From Mangifera indica (Eukaryota; Streptophyta; Magnoliopsida; Sapindales; Anacardiaceae), in the NCBI RefSeq assembly GCF_011075055.1, contig NC_058140.1, positions 8,862,988 through 8,926,987 on the forward strand: 64,000 bases of DNA. The letters run 5' to 3'. The translations under genes were made by a program, and so were the position numbers. The notes beneath the pieces are model-generated. The model had not been told where the DNA came from. It saw only the letters and a program-made list of their open reading frames with translations, and ran no database searches. Positions 36,933-48,410 of this stretch are shown here, piece after piece. The first letter of the stretch is position 1; the number at the start of each line of letters is the position of its first letter.

Positions 36933-38414
36933 CTATTTATCCATGAAGATGGGATCTCTCAACTCCACTTCTTCGACGTTTTCAGCTTGTACTCCTTTGT
37001 AAAACGGTTTTAGCCTGTGGCCATTAACTTTAAATACTTTCGATGTCGCTAAGCTTTGAATCTCTACTGCACCATGAGGAAAAATGTTAGTAACAACAAA
37101 TAGCCCAATCCAACGAGAACGTAATTTACTTGGAAACAATCGAAGTCTTGAATGATAAAGGAGAACTTTTTGGCCAAGTGAAAATTCTTTTCTGGAAATC
37201 ATTTTGTCATGAAGTGTTTTTGTTTTCTCCTTATAAATTCTAGAACTCTCGTACGCGTCATTGTGAATTTCTTCTAATTCTTGCAGTTGTAATTTCCTAT
37301 GTTTGCCACTCTCATCCAACTTCATATTGTAATGCTTGACAGCCCAATATGCTTTATGCTCTAATTCAACTGGAAGATGGCAGGTCTTATGCTTCTTCAG
37401 AATTTGCACCAATTTCTCTTCTTGCTTCTCATTTAACTTGCTGGAAATGATCACTGGTAAGGTTTCCCCATCCCCAAGGTACATATATTTGAGGTGATCT
37501 AGAAGAGGTTTCAACTCCAGTTCTGGTGCCTGCAAAACAGAAGGTACCAATTTTTCATTAGACACTAGCAGCTCAATATAAGATACATTACCTGTGTTTT
37601 TTAGTTCCATAAACTCATTCATTTCTACCACTGTATTCTGTACATCTGAATTTAATTTAAATTCATCTCTTTCTTTCAAAATATTTTTATGGTTAGCGAC
37701 CTTCATCTCATCATCACCATTAAGTATATCCTGCGCTAGAGAATCAATTAAATCAACTAAATACACAAGAAACTCCATGGTTAGTGTGCCTTTATGAACA
37801 TCAATTTTTGTTTTAGCTGTTTTCAGAAAGGGTCTTCCTAGCAAAATAAGTGCAGATTGGTCATTATTTTCTATGTCAAGAACATAAAAATCAGTTGGAA
37901 AAATTAATTTATCATTAACCTGAACAAGAACATCTTCAATTAACCCCTTAGGATATACATTTGATCTATCGGCCAACTGAATGACTGTACCAGTTTTTTC
38001 TAAAGATCCAAGATTAAGAGTAGAAAAAATGGAATATGGCATTACATTAATAGATGCTCCTAAATCTAATATGGCCTTTTTAATTTTTGTGCCTCCTATT
38101 ATGCAAGGGATGCAAAACATACCTGGATCTTTGCATTTTTCAGGAAGATTTTTTCGAATTATGGCTGAAACATTTTCTCCTACCCTTATTTTTTCATACC
38201 TTTTAAGTCTTTGCTTCCTTTTCAATGTACACAACTCTTTCAAAAATTTAGCATTGTGAGGCACTTGTTTGATTGCATCAAACAGCGGTATATTGACTTC
38301 ACACTTTCGAAAGGTCTCATACAAATCTGCATTGCTTTCGTACTTCAGTTTTAAAGCTTTAGGAAAAGGCAGATCAGGTTTATATTCGCTGAAAGAAGGA
38401 TATTTACCTATCAC
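36933..38414 (-). CDS. Chimeric Athila frame: protease fused to integrase C-terminus (493 codons)
   Basis: The longest open frame in the window. Residues 1-100 are the gag-protease linker ([36 protein letters not shown]). Residues 101-216 are an aspartic protease with [10 protein letters not shown] at 117-126 (Asp117 catalytic) and [19 protein letters not shown]. Residues 290-343 ([17 protein letters not shown] ... LVQILKKHK) lead toward RT. At residue 344 the text switches to [19 protein letters not shown], the tail of the integrase core, and runs to the integrase C-terminus ([31 protein letters not shown]). RT, RNase H and most of integrase are gone, without loss of frame. The segment before the switch belongs to the outer element and the segment after it to the inner copy. 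I infer a deletion at a short match. Expression is unknown. Confidence 0.8.
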   Translation of the reverse strand: MIGKYPSFSEYKPDLPFPKALKLKYESNADLYETFRKCEVNIPLFDAIKQVPHNAKFLKELCTLKRKQRLKRYEKIRVGENVSAIIRKNLPEKCKDPGMFCIPCIIGGTKIKKAILDLGASINVMPYSIFSTLNLGSLEKTGTVIQLADRSNVYPKGLIEDVLVQVNDKLIFPTDFYVLDIENNDQSALILLGRPFLKTAKTKIDVHKGTLTMEFLVYLVDLIDSLAQDILNGDDEMKVANHKNILKERDEFKLNSDVQNTVVEMNEFMELKNTGNVSYIELLVSNEKLVPSVLQAPELELKPLLDHLKYMYLGDGETLPVIISSKLNEKQEEKLVQILKKHKTCHLPVELEHKAYWAVKHYNMKLDESGKHRKLQLQELEEIHNDAYESSRIYKEKTKTLHDKMISRKEFSLGQKVLLYHSRLRLFPSKLRSRWIGLFVVTNIFPHGAVEIQSLATSKVFKVNGHRLKPFYKGVQAENVEEVELRDPIFMDK

Positions 38415-38896
38415 TACCTTTTTGAAAGAATTATTTTCTACTGTCGTTTCCTCTCTATTTTTCGCTTGTCATGTTGGTATAAGTGGTTCTTTAATTGGCA
38501 TCTCCAGCTCTTTTCCACTTCTCAGCATTATGGCACTAGCATTCTCCTTTGGTTCACCACAGTTTATGATGACAGTTTGCTTGAATTTTGTGCTTCTAGC
38601 CTATTGATTGCAGTAGCCATCTGACTCACTTGATTTTCCAGATTTTGAATACTGGTTCTGGTTTTCTACTGAAATTTCACAGTGTTAGTAGCCATAGTTT
38701 TAACAATATCCTCAAGAGATGTACCTGAATAAGAATTTTGGGTTGGTTGCTGCTGCCTAGGAATATAAGGCTACTGGTATGGTTGAAAATTATTCGAAGG
38801 CTGATTCGTATGTGCATTCCCATAATGAAGATTAGGATGATCTCTCCAACCAGAGTTGTAGGTATTCGAATAAGGATTATAATTATGATTTCGCTG

Positions 38897-39154
38897 CTAT
38901 TGTCCTAAAAATCCACCTACTGCATTAGTTTGTTCAAAGTAGTCCTCCTGAAGTGTTAGACACATATCAGTTGGATGTCCTCCCACTAAACAGATTCTGT
39001 AAACTTTTGCTGCCTTCATTTTTTCTATAGTCATTTGACGTACAAGAGTAGTTAGATCATCAAGTTGTCTTTCAAGAGAAGATACATTTACCACATTGAC
39101 ACGTCGAGATGAATGGTCTAATCTATTCCCAAATTGTTGTGAATTTGATGCCAT
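38897..39154 (-). pseudogene. Athila-like gag, C-terminal part
   Basis: MASNSQQFGNR and LERQLDDLTTLVRQMTIEK precede a zinc-knuckle-like CLVGGHPTDMCLTLQ, ending EQTNAVGGFLGQ. The first knuckle cysteine (expected in a C-x2-C) is replaced, as the text reads YRICLVGGH. It is separated from the N-terminal half by about 175 bases with a stop. Confidence 0.75.
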
Positions 39155-39328
39155 ATTTGTAATTAAATTTTAGGCTGCTTCAGGTGTTTTGTCAGCCAAT
39201 GCTCTACCACTTGCTGCATCAATCATATTTCTCTCATTCAATAGAAGTCCTTCGTAGAAATATTGAATAAGTAGCTGGTCACTAATTTGGTGATGTGGAC
39301 AGCTTGCACAGAGTTTTTTAAAGTGCTC

Positions 39329-39955
39329 TTAATATTCGTATAAAGATTCTCCAGTATACTGTTGAATGCCACAAATTTCTTTCCTTATACTGGTAATTCT
39401 TGACGCTGGAAATTTTTTTTCCAGAAATAGTCTTTTCATCTCATGCCAAAAGGTAATACTTCTAGTAGGTAGGTAATACAACCAATCTTGCGCATCATCT
39501 TTCAAAGAAAACAGAAAAGCTTTTATCTTGATTTGTTCTTCGGTTACTCCATTCGATTTCATACTTGTGTACACCACATGAAATTCTTTCAAATGTTTAT
39601 GAGGATTTTCACCTGCAGAGCCACGAAAAATAGGTAAAAGATGGATTAGTCCAAATTTTAATTCAAATGTAGTATTAACATCTAAATTAGGAAAAATAAT
39701 GCAATGTGGTTGTTGATTAAAATCTAGAACAACAACCTCTCTTAAAGTCTGATTTTCAGCCATGTTTTCCTTTGTTTCGCAAGCAGATCTGTGTGCTTGC
39801 AGTCTCCTTTTTACTTCTTTTCTCAGCCCTTTTGTAGTCTTTTTAATTTCTGGATCAAACTGTAAACTAGCTTGTTTCGAAGATCGCGTAACGAACATAC
39901 AAAGTAAAAACTCCCGACAATGATGCCAAAATTTGGTACGTGCTGTCGTTGACAC
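39329..39955 (-). pseudogene. Athila-like gag, N-terminal half
   Basis: The natural start is probably the MAENQTLREVVVLDFNQQP methionine (about 39762), about 170 bases inside the LTR; the longer frame to 39955 reads back through the leader and LTR. Then come FELKFGLIHLLPIFRG, HKHLKEFHVVYTSMK, AFLFSLKDDAQDWLYYLP and KKFPASRITSIRKEICG up to YTGESLYEY, the conserved gag core. The frame breaks right after this, where an intact copy continues with W-E-R-F-K-K-L. Gag would form the particle. The open part is well preserved. Confidence 0.85.
39911..39927 (-). other. Athila primer-binding site
   Basis: The minus strand reads TGGCATCATTGTCGGGA five bases inside the 5' LTR. It matches the Athila-type site TGGCGCCGTTGCCGGGGA apart from C-to-T (or complementary) changes at CpG positions and small differences, as expected for a methylated, decayed element. 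Confidence 0.8.
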
Positions 39956-41256
39956 CCAAATTAAATCCTAAATTCCTGTAACAAAAATGTAGTAAAGGAA
40001 AGTAGGGATTGTTCCCTCAAAGAACTTTGATTAGTATGTCATCACAAATAAATCGAAACAAGAAAATAAAGGGGGGTTTTGAATTGAATGCAAATTATAA
40101 TTAAAAACAATAAATAAAAATTCAGTGAAATAATCTATAACAAATAATTAATTAAACAAACCTTGGTCTACGGTCACATCTACCATTGGAACTACGACTG
40201 ATCATCGAAACCAAAAATATCAAATTAATTATTCAAATATTCTTTACGGTATTAATTACCTGTCCTTCCTTATGATTAGTTAACCAAAAACATGTATTTC
40301 AATTAACTCTTATTGATTAATAATTCGCATACGATCTCGAATTTAATTAAACAATAGCATTACGAATTAGAAAGACCAACGAAGCAAGACAACACAAACG
40401 TACGACGTTGCAATTAATCCAGTTGATTATTTTCCTAGGATTTATAGTTCTTGACACAGCAAACGATAAACCTAGTTGCCATTTCGATTAGATGGATTGA
40501 ACAATTACTGATTCAGCACGTAAACTAGTAGTAGATTATATTAATTGATAAACTAATCGCGCGTCTTAGCAATCAACCAACACAATCATGAAAAATAATT
40601 CAGAAAGATAATCAATACTCGAATAATTAAAAAGATACATTAAAGAACAAAAATAAATCTCATAATCATTGTAGTTCCATGGTTTCAGATCCCTTCAACC
40701 AAGAGAAAATATTCAACTACTGTAAACCATATTTAGCTCTCTAATCCTCTAATTACAATGATGAATATCCCTCAGCAAAATAAAAATAAAAGTATATATA
40801 TTTTCTCCTTACTAAAATCTGGAAAATAAAAGTCAATCATAATCTTCTAATCCAACCAAGCAAAAGTGATACATATCTTCCCAAAAAGAAAAGAAAAGAT
40901 ATATATTTTAATGTATATCCTTTATTATTTATCTCAATTAATCATCTTTTCCAGCTAATATTTATCCATTTTTTAGGTTGCAAATCTTGACATTTGTTAG
41001 ACTTTTTCAGCTGATCTGGACGTCCAGATTTAATTTTCAAATTCTGCTTTTGCTATTTCACGTGCCCACGCCTAATTAGCATCACGGATTTTTGTTGATT
41101 CGTAAATCTACTTCAATTTTAGACTTCTTGGCCTAACTTTCTCAAAACAATATTCAAAGCTTCCCAAGTGCAAAAGATAAATAATTTCATTAGATTGAAT
41201 TAAATTTCCACACAACATAAGGGAATTAGAACTCAAAATAATAACAATTAATGGCC
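39933..41256 (-). repeat. 5' LTR of the outer Athila-like element
   Basis: On the plus strand it reads from TGGTACGTGCTG to AACAATTAATGG. It shares CGCGCGTCTTAGCAATCAACC and AAACTAGTAGTAGATTAT with the LTR at 25569 but not with the one at 33300. The outer edge is GGCCA where the other copies read GGTA or GGCA. Confidence 0.85.
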
Positions 41257-43610
41257 AAAAAGATCTTGAGCATAGGTTGTACAGGATTTTGGCATACATA
41301 GTGAACAAGATATATAAGGTAGTTCTAAGTATAAAGATTACTCCAATGGTGCAAGAATTTCCACATGTATTCCCTGATAGTCTTTCAGTTAGCACCAGAA
41401 AGAGAAATGGAGTTCAATATAGAGTCAACTCTTGGGACATTGCCAATATCAAAGGCACCGTATAGAATGGCCCTAGTAGAATTGTAAGAGTTGATGAAAC
41501 AGCTGCAAGAGCTATTGAACAGGATGTTTTAAAACAAGTTCATTGTAGTTTTCATCAACAACATCCTAATATATTCCAGAATTTGACAGTAGCATGCATA
41601 ACATCTAAGATTTGTGTTGCAATAGCTAAAAGAGAGAGATGTTTGTAAGCTAAATTTTCTATGTACAAGTTATGGCTAGACAAAGTGGCACTCCTTAGAC
41701 ACATGGGCTTAACAAAGGGTATCTCGGTGGACCTTAGCAAGATAAAGGTTGTGTTGGAATGATAGAGGCCTAAGACAACTAAAAAGGTAGCGTTATAGTA
41801 TATGTCGTTGGATAGTTAAAAAGATATGAGACTTGGTACCCAACACATGACCTTGAGTTAGCAACAGTTATGTTTGCATTAAAGATATGGCAACATTTTT
41901 TGTATGGTGTCAAAAGCAATATTTACATAAATCATAAGAGTCTTAAGTATTTCTTTACTAGAATGAGTTCTATATGAGGCAAAGGTAATTGTTAGAGTTA
42001 GTAAAAGATTATGACAATGAGATCAAATGCCACCTAAGCAAGGCCAACATAGTTACAGATACCCTGAAGAGGAAAACTATCTTGTTATAGATCATAGCTT
42101 ATCGAAAGTCACAATAGACGTTTATGAGAGAACAAATTGAGGTAATTACAGGGTAGTCGATAGGTCTTCAATTCAGTTAACCCTTCTAAATAAGATCCGT
42201 GCGACCTAAGTATCAAATGAATAGTATGTTCAAATGAGATATAGAGTCATCGAGGACACCAAGGTATATTTCAGTATATTAAAGGATATTTTAAGGTTCA
42301 AAGGTCAAGTATGTGTTCCCTAAGATTAGAGTTTAAAGGACATGATCCTTACCAAGGTGTATAGTTCCTTTTACACTGCTCACTCTATGAGTGTAAAGAT
42401 GTATTAAAATTTGAGGATATCATGTTTTTGGTGGCCAAGTCTGAAGAAATAGGTAACACAGTTTATGGCTAAGTACTTGGTCTACCAATAAGTTAAAGCA
42501 GAACATCATAAATCATTAGGATTTTTATAACCTCTTAGTATTCCAGAGAGGAAGTAAGAACACATATCAATAGATTTTGAGGTTGGGTTACCGAAAGTTA
42601 GAGGAGAAAACAATAGATTATGGGTCATAGTTAACCATTTAACTAATTCAACACATTTTAGAGTAGTAAAAGATACCACAAGTACATATCAGTTAGGTCA
42701 GTTGTACGTTAAAGAGGTAGTCAAACTCTATAGAGTACCCAAGACAATAATTTCATATCGAGACAAAAGATTTGTTTGAGCATTTTGGTAAAGTTTGCAT
42801 AAGCCTTTGGGTACCAACTTGGCCTTTAACATAACCTACCATCCTCAGATAAATGGATAGACTGAAAGGGTCAATCAAGTAATTAAGGACATGTTGCCTA
42901 GATAAATGAGCAAATTAGATGAAAGTGTACATATTAATAGAGTTTACATATAATAACAGTTATCAAACAACCATCAAGATGGCTTTGTAAGAGGCATTTT
43001 ATGGTAGAAAATGTAGATTACCTTTACATTAAGATAAGTTAAGTGAAACGGATGCCTTGACTCAGGCATTTAGGCTAGAGATGACCCAAAGAATGATAAA
43101 GGATGTCAAACAAATTTGACAATGAATGAAATAAGCTCAAGACTTTAGAATAGTTATGCTAACACGAGGAGGAAAGATCTTGAGATTACGGTGGGTGACA
43201 AGGTTTTTATGAAAGTGGCCCCCTACAAACATGTTATGAGATTCAACAAAAAAGGAAAGCTACAGTTGCGGTTTGTGGGACTATTTGAGGTATTAGAGCA
43301 TGTAGGCGAGATAACCAACTAGCTTGTATTATCGGTGAGTATGGATCACATTCATAACATGTTCCATGTGTCATTGTTATGTAGGTATATTAGTGACCTG
43401 ACCCATGTACTCAGATTAGAGAATGTTAGGTTGAAAGAAAATCTGGCCTATAAGGAGCGTCTGATGCAAAGTCTCGATAAACAAGTTAAAAAGCTCAAAA
43501 ACAAGCAGATTCCCCTAATTAAGATTATCTAGAGGAATCACCAAATCAAAGAAGCCACATAAGAGGTCGAGGAAGACATGAGAAAGAGGTTCTTACAGCT
43601 CTTTTAGTGA
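41257..43610 (+). pseudogene. Tekay-like pol remnant (RT edges, RNase H, integrase)
   Basis: AKKILSIGCT and [13 protein letters not shown] (41257-41390) lead into RT. The RT palm is deleted, and LWLDKVALLRHMGLTKGIS with VDLSKIKVVLE (41670-41760) is its end. RNase H appears as [19 protein letters not shown], then [14 protein letters not shown] (41830-41960). Integrase follows with LWVIVNHLTNSTHF, PKTIISYRDKRF and NITYHPQINGWTERVNQVI (42610-42880); two of its catalytic aspartates are changed. The tail has VGDKVFMKVAPYKHVMRF, NMFHVSLLCRYISDLTHVL and IPLIKII. Many stops and frameshifts. Confidence 0.85.
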
Positions 43611-43645
43611 ATTTCTAGAATAAAATTCATTTAAGAGAGGTGAAA

Positions 43646-46197
43646 TGTAATACTCGCAAATAATTTCTAGAAGCATTAGTGCTTTTTAAATTTTTTTTTT
43701 TATTTGGATCAAATTCAAACCAAAATTGAGTTGGAATCGAGAAGTTTATTTTGATGGCTAACCCATATAAAGGAAGTCCAATTATGAATTTTTTATGTAT
43801 TTATTTTCACAAATAGAAGAAAGGAAATAAAATAAAATAAATTGCCCAAATTAGAGCCCTAGTTATACTAAGAATTAGTTTATTTTTAAGGCAATTCTCA
43901 CTTAAAGTTTCATATTTTTTATGTCACTTCTATTGAAGAGAAAAGGAAACATAATAAGATAACAAAAATAAAAGAAAGATGAGAGGAAAAATAAAAGGAG
44001 AATTGAAAGATGAAAGAAGAAAGAAGAAGGATGAACCAAGTCGTCATCATCCCCTTGCAATGTTGGTGTCATGGATGCTAGGAAACAAAGAGGAAACTAA
44101 GGGAGAAAAGCCACCACCAGTAGCTAAGAAGAGGACTATTGACAACAGCTTAAAAAAGGATAAAAAGAAAGAGGCAACAACGACAATCTTTGGCTGGAAT
44201 TTTTTAGGTAAGTAGGGATGCGTTTTTCTCCCTTAGATTTGTAAGAATCTTGGTTTGATTTGTGCATGTTCAAAGTGGTTCTTTTTTGTTTTATTCACTG
44301 GACTTTTAGTGCCAAATTTGTAAGGAAATAATCTTTGGAAACAAAATTATTAGTTGTGAAACCTAGGTATGTGTTTATGTGTTATGTATGATGAATTCCT
44401 GTTTACTTTCTTAGAGGCCTTGGTCGGCTATGATGGTTGTTTAGTTGGCTATGTTCCTAGAATTTGGTCCAAAATTATGAAAGACAATGGATCCAAAATA
44501 TGGGTGTTTAGTTGCCACGGATGCATGAAGTTTGTGGGGGAATTAGTGGTTTTCATGTGTTTTTTTTTAATTGATTTTCATGGTTGCATTTATTGTTTCT
44601 TTTGTGTAGAACTATGTGTGTTAAAGGGTTTTTTAAGTTGTCACATGAAAGTAAGGCATAGGCTAATGATGTTGCATGAACCTGGAAGATTTTGGTATTA
44701 GTAAAGTTTATTTAAACTGTGAATATTGAAACTCAAAATAGAAGAAGATGGTTATGCCGTGGAAACCGTGAAACTTTGTGTTGCATTGAGTAAAGTTTTG
44801 GGAAAATTTACAAGTGTAAAACCATGAATTATATAAGTAGCACGTGTCTAGCTATTGGCTAGAAAATTTCAAAAAGCATGGGCCAAGTTAAGGCTGCAAA
44901 TTTTTGCTTCCCGAAGCTGTTGTTAAATACCCAAAAGGTACCTATGGGATGATTTTAATGCCACAAATATGAGGCATTCATTTTAAAGTTTAAAATGAAA
45001 GAACGTTTGATATGGGATGAGCATCCATTCATGGTAACAATTAGCAACTTAAGTAAATGGCACCTAGTGCCATTCGAAGTAGATAAAATTATCTTTTTAC
45101 CCCTACGCTAAGAAAATGATGAGGATTTAAATTAGAATAGCCTAGAAAAGAACAAGAAAGAAAGAAAAAGGTTAGCTAGCCAATTAAAAATGCTAGATTA
45201 TATGAAAGAAGGCATTAGACCTTATTTGAGTCAGATTCAGCTTAAAAATGGAAAAAGTCTAGAAAAGTAGTATAGAGTCATATAGCCACTAGTTTTATGC
45301 GTAAGTGGTGAAATATGTGAAAGCAATAGGGTTTTATGAGAAATAGATACCTATGAAATGTATCATGTACTCGCAGCTAAGATGTCTTAGCCACATAACT
45401 TAATTTAGTTTAGGTGTGCATGGTAAAAGATTGTGGCCTTTTAGTTAGTTTCTCTCATGATTATTGAGATGCATCACATACGTACCCATAGTAGGGGTTA
45501 TTCGATGGTAGTTTTCAAATAGCAATCTTGTAGTTCATCGTATATGGTAAGAGAGGGACTGCAACCAAATGCTTCGTGTGACTAAGGTATCATAATAGGT
45601 TGTATGGTATATGCCAATGCATGATAGTTAGTAGACACATAAGGTGTCATATATTTTCACTAGGGCATCAGATATGTGAAAATTAGCTTAGGCTTTGATG
45701 ATCTTTATAAAGGGTGTATGTTTAAGATACAAGCTGTGATCATATCGAGACTTACTAGTGGAGTGTAAGCTTTGATTTTATGTTTTGTCCAAGGTGTCGA
45801 GAGGTCACCGACTTACTGAGTGTTTTCACTCATGTGTTCCTTTTTATGGTTTTGCAAGTAGAGGTGAGTAACAAGGCATACGAGGGAGCCAACAATCTAA
45901 CTAAATAGTTGCATGAGAGTAAAAGGCAAAATCCCTATTTTCAAATTTTGTGTTATCTATATATTTATGCTTCAATCATGCACTTTATGGATTTTAGTTA
46001 ATGTTAGACATCGGATTATAATAAGAAAGAATTTTTATACATGTAAAGAATTTATTCAGTTACACCTTTTTACACATATAAGTACAAGCATTTGTTATTA
46101 TGCATTTAATTCTGTTGTTTTTAATTAAAAAAGCAAGAGTTCATGTCTCTTTGGGCCATATTTCGTATAAGATATGTTCCTTAAGAGGGGTGTTACA
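43646..46197 (+). repeat. Tekay-like 3' LTR, complete (about 2.55 kb)
   Basis: Preceded by the purine-rich AAGAGAGGTGAAA (about 43632-43645), a plausible polypurine tract. Begins TGTAATACTCGC and ends GGGTGTTACA, so its ends form a short inverted repeat. The plus-strand frames at 43979-44215 and 44369-44701 fall inside it and show no domain. Confidence 0.85.
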
Positions 46198-46202
46198 ACT
46201 CC

Positions 46203-46636
46203 ATATACATCCGACTATCTTAGGATGTTAATCATCTTTATGATATGGTCATTTGAAGGCATTCCTTCCCTTAGTCTCTTTTTGAATAGTGTTGCATACA
46301 ATTCATATTCGATGACTCATGAGTTCTTGTCATTCAACTCTCGTAAGGTGACAAGGAAATTGTATGCGTTCGGCATATTCTCATGTTTCATCTAAAGCTC
46401 TTTGTTCATTGAAGCTAAAATATAACTTCGAGCTTTCAAATTGTCCTCTTGTTAGGTTATGAAAACTTCCTTTTTATATTCCATAGCTTATGAAGCCAGA
46501 TCTATAGGAAGAGGTGTTTTGAATATGTATTAAGACTTTTCAAAGCTGAGAACAATTCTCAAATTTTTAAGTTAATCCTTGAAGTTTGGTTTGATTAAGA
46601 TGTTATTATCCAGGATTCACAATAATACGTTATTGA
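46203..46636 (-). pseudogene. Host copia gag, N-terminal part
   Basis: The frame starts at 46636 as MVNNVLL, then a stop, ILDNNILIKPNFKD, LKNLRIVLSFEKS, ARSYILASMNKEL, VTLRELNDKNS, LREGMPSNDHIIKMINIL. This is the opening half of a TNT1-type copia gag, with stops. It ends at the Tekay target duplication and continues at 22292. Confidence 0.8.
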
Positions 46637-47793
46637 CCATATTCAGATTATCACAAAATTTAGAGAAACTAAAAAAAGAAAAAAGTTTTATTAGTGTCTT
46701 GTATAAATTCAAACCTTTAATGCATAATCACAGTAGCTCTCACTATTTTATTTGAATCCTACTCACATAATGGGAAATCGATTTTTTATTAAATTTAATC
46801 AATCACACATAATAAAAATCTTGGTTAATTACTTTAATAAATAGGAAACTATTTCCTTTTATATCCCTATATAAGACTCGATTCGTATCTCTTGCCCTTA
46901 GCTTCGAATACCTCGTATAATAAAAATCTTGATATCCTTGACTAGTTAAATCTAAAACATCATGTTTTCTTAAAATGATATTTTCATCATGTCCTCACAT
47001 AATAGAATCTTGGTCAAGATAAAAATATCTTCAAGAATAAGCTAAATCTAATTTCATGAAATAAATCTCATATCTCTCATATAATAAAAATCTTAAGATA
47101 TTAAAATGTATGTTATATAATTTAGTTATCTCATGATGGGAGACAAAGATTTAATAATTTTATTTAGGGAGATTTAGGTTTATCTTAAAATTAATTAAGT
47201 TTAATTTTTAATTTACATATATACATCATATATATGTAAAAATTAAAATATGGTGGGATGATTATGAGGCTTTCAAAAATACATCTTAAAAGCAAACTAT
47301 TCACCTCAGACTATATTTTCAATCAAATAACTATTTGGATACGCTTGGGTCCTCATCCAGTTAGTCTAGTTACATTCGAAACTTAGCCATATAGGCCCAA
47401 TAAAGTGAAATAAACGGAAAAATTAATTACATTCCAATTATTCAAACTTTGAAAAATCACAAATACACCCATGATCAACCCTAATTGCATCAATCCATCA
47501 GCTAAATTAATATATATTATACATTATGAATACATTCATAACAAAAATAAATATTAAGCACCTGATTGATCAAATCAATCACAAGCATAATAAAAACACA
47601 TTGACTCAAAGACTTAGGAATAAATGGCATAATGCATGAAATGCAAATGTTCACAATATTTAGTTTAGGTAGCAATTACCTAATTTTAGTTCATGATTGA
47701 AAAAGGGTAAATGCAACATTTTTTATCATTATATTTAAACTCAAGTCGACTTTATATAATTTCTTACACTTAATCACCATTAAATACTAGTTA

Positions 47794-47850
<57 letters not shown>

Positions 47851-48410
47851 TAATTTATCATTTAATCAGCATTGAACTAAATTATGCATTAATATTCATG
47901 ACATACATTCATCTCATACAATTCATCATGTCATCCAAAGTCCATATTACCATGCACCTTTATCCCATCCAAATTCAATTACATTAATTTCATATATCTT
48001 ATTTTTTTAACCTAAATCAGTTTAATCAAATTAAAGTCTACACATTTAGCATGTTTAACCCAAACTTTAAAATTCAAATTTTAATTTCAACATATCAAAA
48101 ACTATATGTATGTAAATCAACATATCTCCAGATATTTTACATTTTCCATACATACATCCTATATGCATGTCTCTAATTCACATGTTTCATATACCATACA
48201 TAAAAACATTATAAAAAATGCAATGTATATCAACATATACACCATGGTCGAGACATGCAAGCTAATCAATCATGTTGAAAATCAATTTCCAAGCTAAATA
48301 AAAACATACATGTAACACTCAAGCATATATACATGTATCCCATGAACTATTCATCGTATACATGTCTTAAATTATGTGTTCTTCAACTTAAATCTTTACA
48401 ACATGAAAAT
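46637..48410. other. AT-rich spacer with a dinucleotide microsatellite
   Basis: No gene seen. The phrase ATAATAAAAATCTTG or a near copy recurs at about 46810, 46918, 47001 (as ATAATAGAATCTTG) and 47082. The 5' LTR of the host copia should lie near here, but no partner was found. An (AT)n array occupies 47797-47847. Confidence 0.45.
47797..47847. repeat. (AT)n microsatellite
   Basis: About 25 uninterrupted AT units between ATTAAGAT and GCATAATTTATC. Confidence 0.95.

Larger units (their letters stand above)
33300..37390 (-). mobile_element. 3' remnant of a second Athila-like copy inside the first
   Basis: It consists of integrase tail (to 36933), untranslated 3' region (34625-36932) and a complete LTR (33300-34624). 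It ends exactly at the LTR terminus (TACCA on the minus strand), after which the outer element's RT begins at once with QVCIDYRKLN. Its 5' part and 5' LTR are absent. The simplest history is a full insertion into the outer RT, followed by a deletion from the outer protease-RT linker to the inner integrase, which removed one target-duplication copy. Confidence 0.75.
25569..41256 (-). mobile_element. Athila-like gypsy retrotransposon (minus), with three nested insertions
   Basis: The outer LTRs are 39933-41256 (5') and 25569-26901 (3'). The primer site, gag and protease lie at 37390-39930. RT, RNase H and integrase lie at about 29200-33299. Gag and pol wording is that of the Athila lineage. The middle LTR (33300-34624) differs from the outer two at many shared sites and belongs to a second copy. 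Two MULEs interrupt the integrase. No envelope-like frame is evident between integrase and 3' LTR. Flanking 5-mers (AGTAG, AAAAG) do not match convincingly, and Tekay sequence is missing at the site. Confidence 0.8.
22298..46197 (+). mobile_element. Tekay/Del-like chromovirus (plus strand) hosting the Athila insertion
   Basis: The flanks are ACTCC at 22293-22297 and ACTCC at 46198-46202, an exact 5-bp duplication. The 3' LTR (43646-46197) starts TGTAATACTC and ends GGGGTGTTACA. The 5' LTR starts at 22298 and has lost its last 300 or so bases. Between them are gag (24530-25240), then the Athila insertion, then a pol remnant from the RT leader to the integrase end. Protease and most of the RT palm are missing. 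The end of pol (VFHVSLLCRYI-type text, then LREDLSYEE-like LKENLAYKERL) is typical of the Tekay/Del clade. Confidence 0.85.
8640..46636 (-). mobile_element. Host TNT1-like copia element, split into three pieces by nested insertions
   Basis: Three stretches on the minus strand form one consecutive copia gag-pol: 46203-46636 (gag start), 20044-22292 (gag end, protease, integrase, RT start) and 8640-9022 (RT continuation). The breaks coincide with target duplications: ACTCC around the Tekay element and AATCT/AATCC around the SIRE-like element. The two RT pieces join within the codons around LLNG and the IYMKQP motif. RNase H and both LTRs were not recognised. The pieces contain many stops, so the element is old and inactive. 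Confidence 0.8.

Noticed and set aside
25569..41256. Two complete tandem Athila elements sharing an LTR, or a single element with an internal LTR
   Set aside because: The outer LTRs are each other's closest match, and the protein domains complement each other only if the inner copy interrupts the outer one.
41250..41262. Target duplication of the Athila element (AGTAG at 25564-25568 against AAAAG)
   Set aside because: Three of five matches is not convincing, and Tekay protease sequence is missing at the site, so the original duplication was probably lost.
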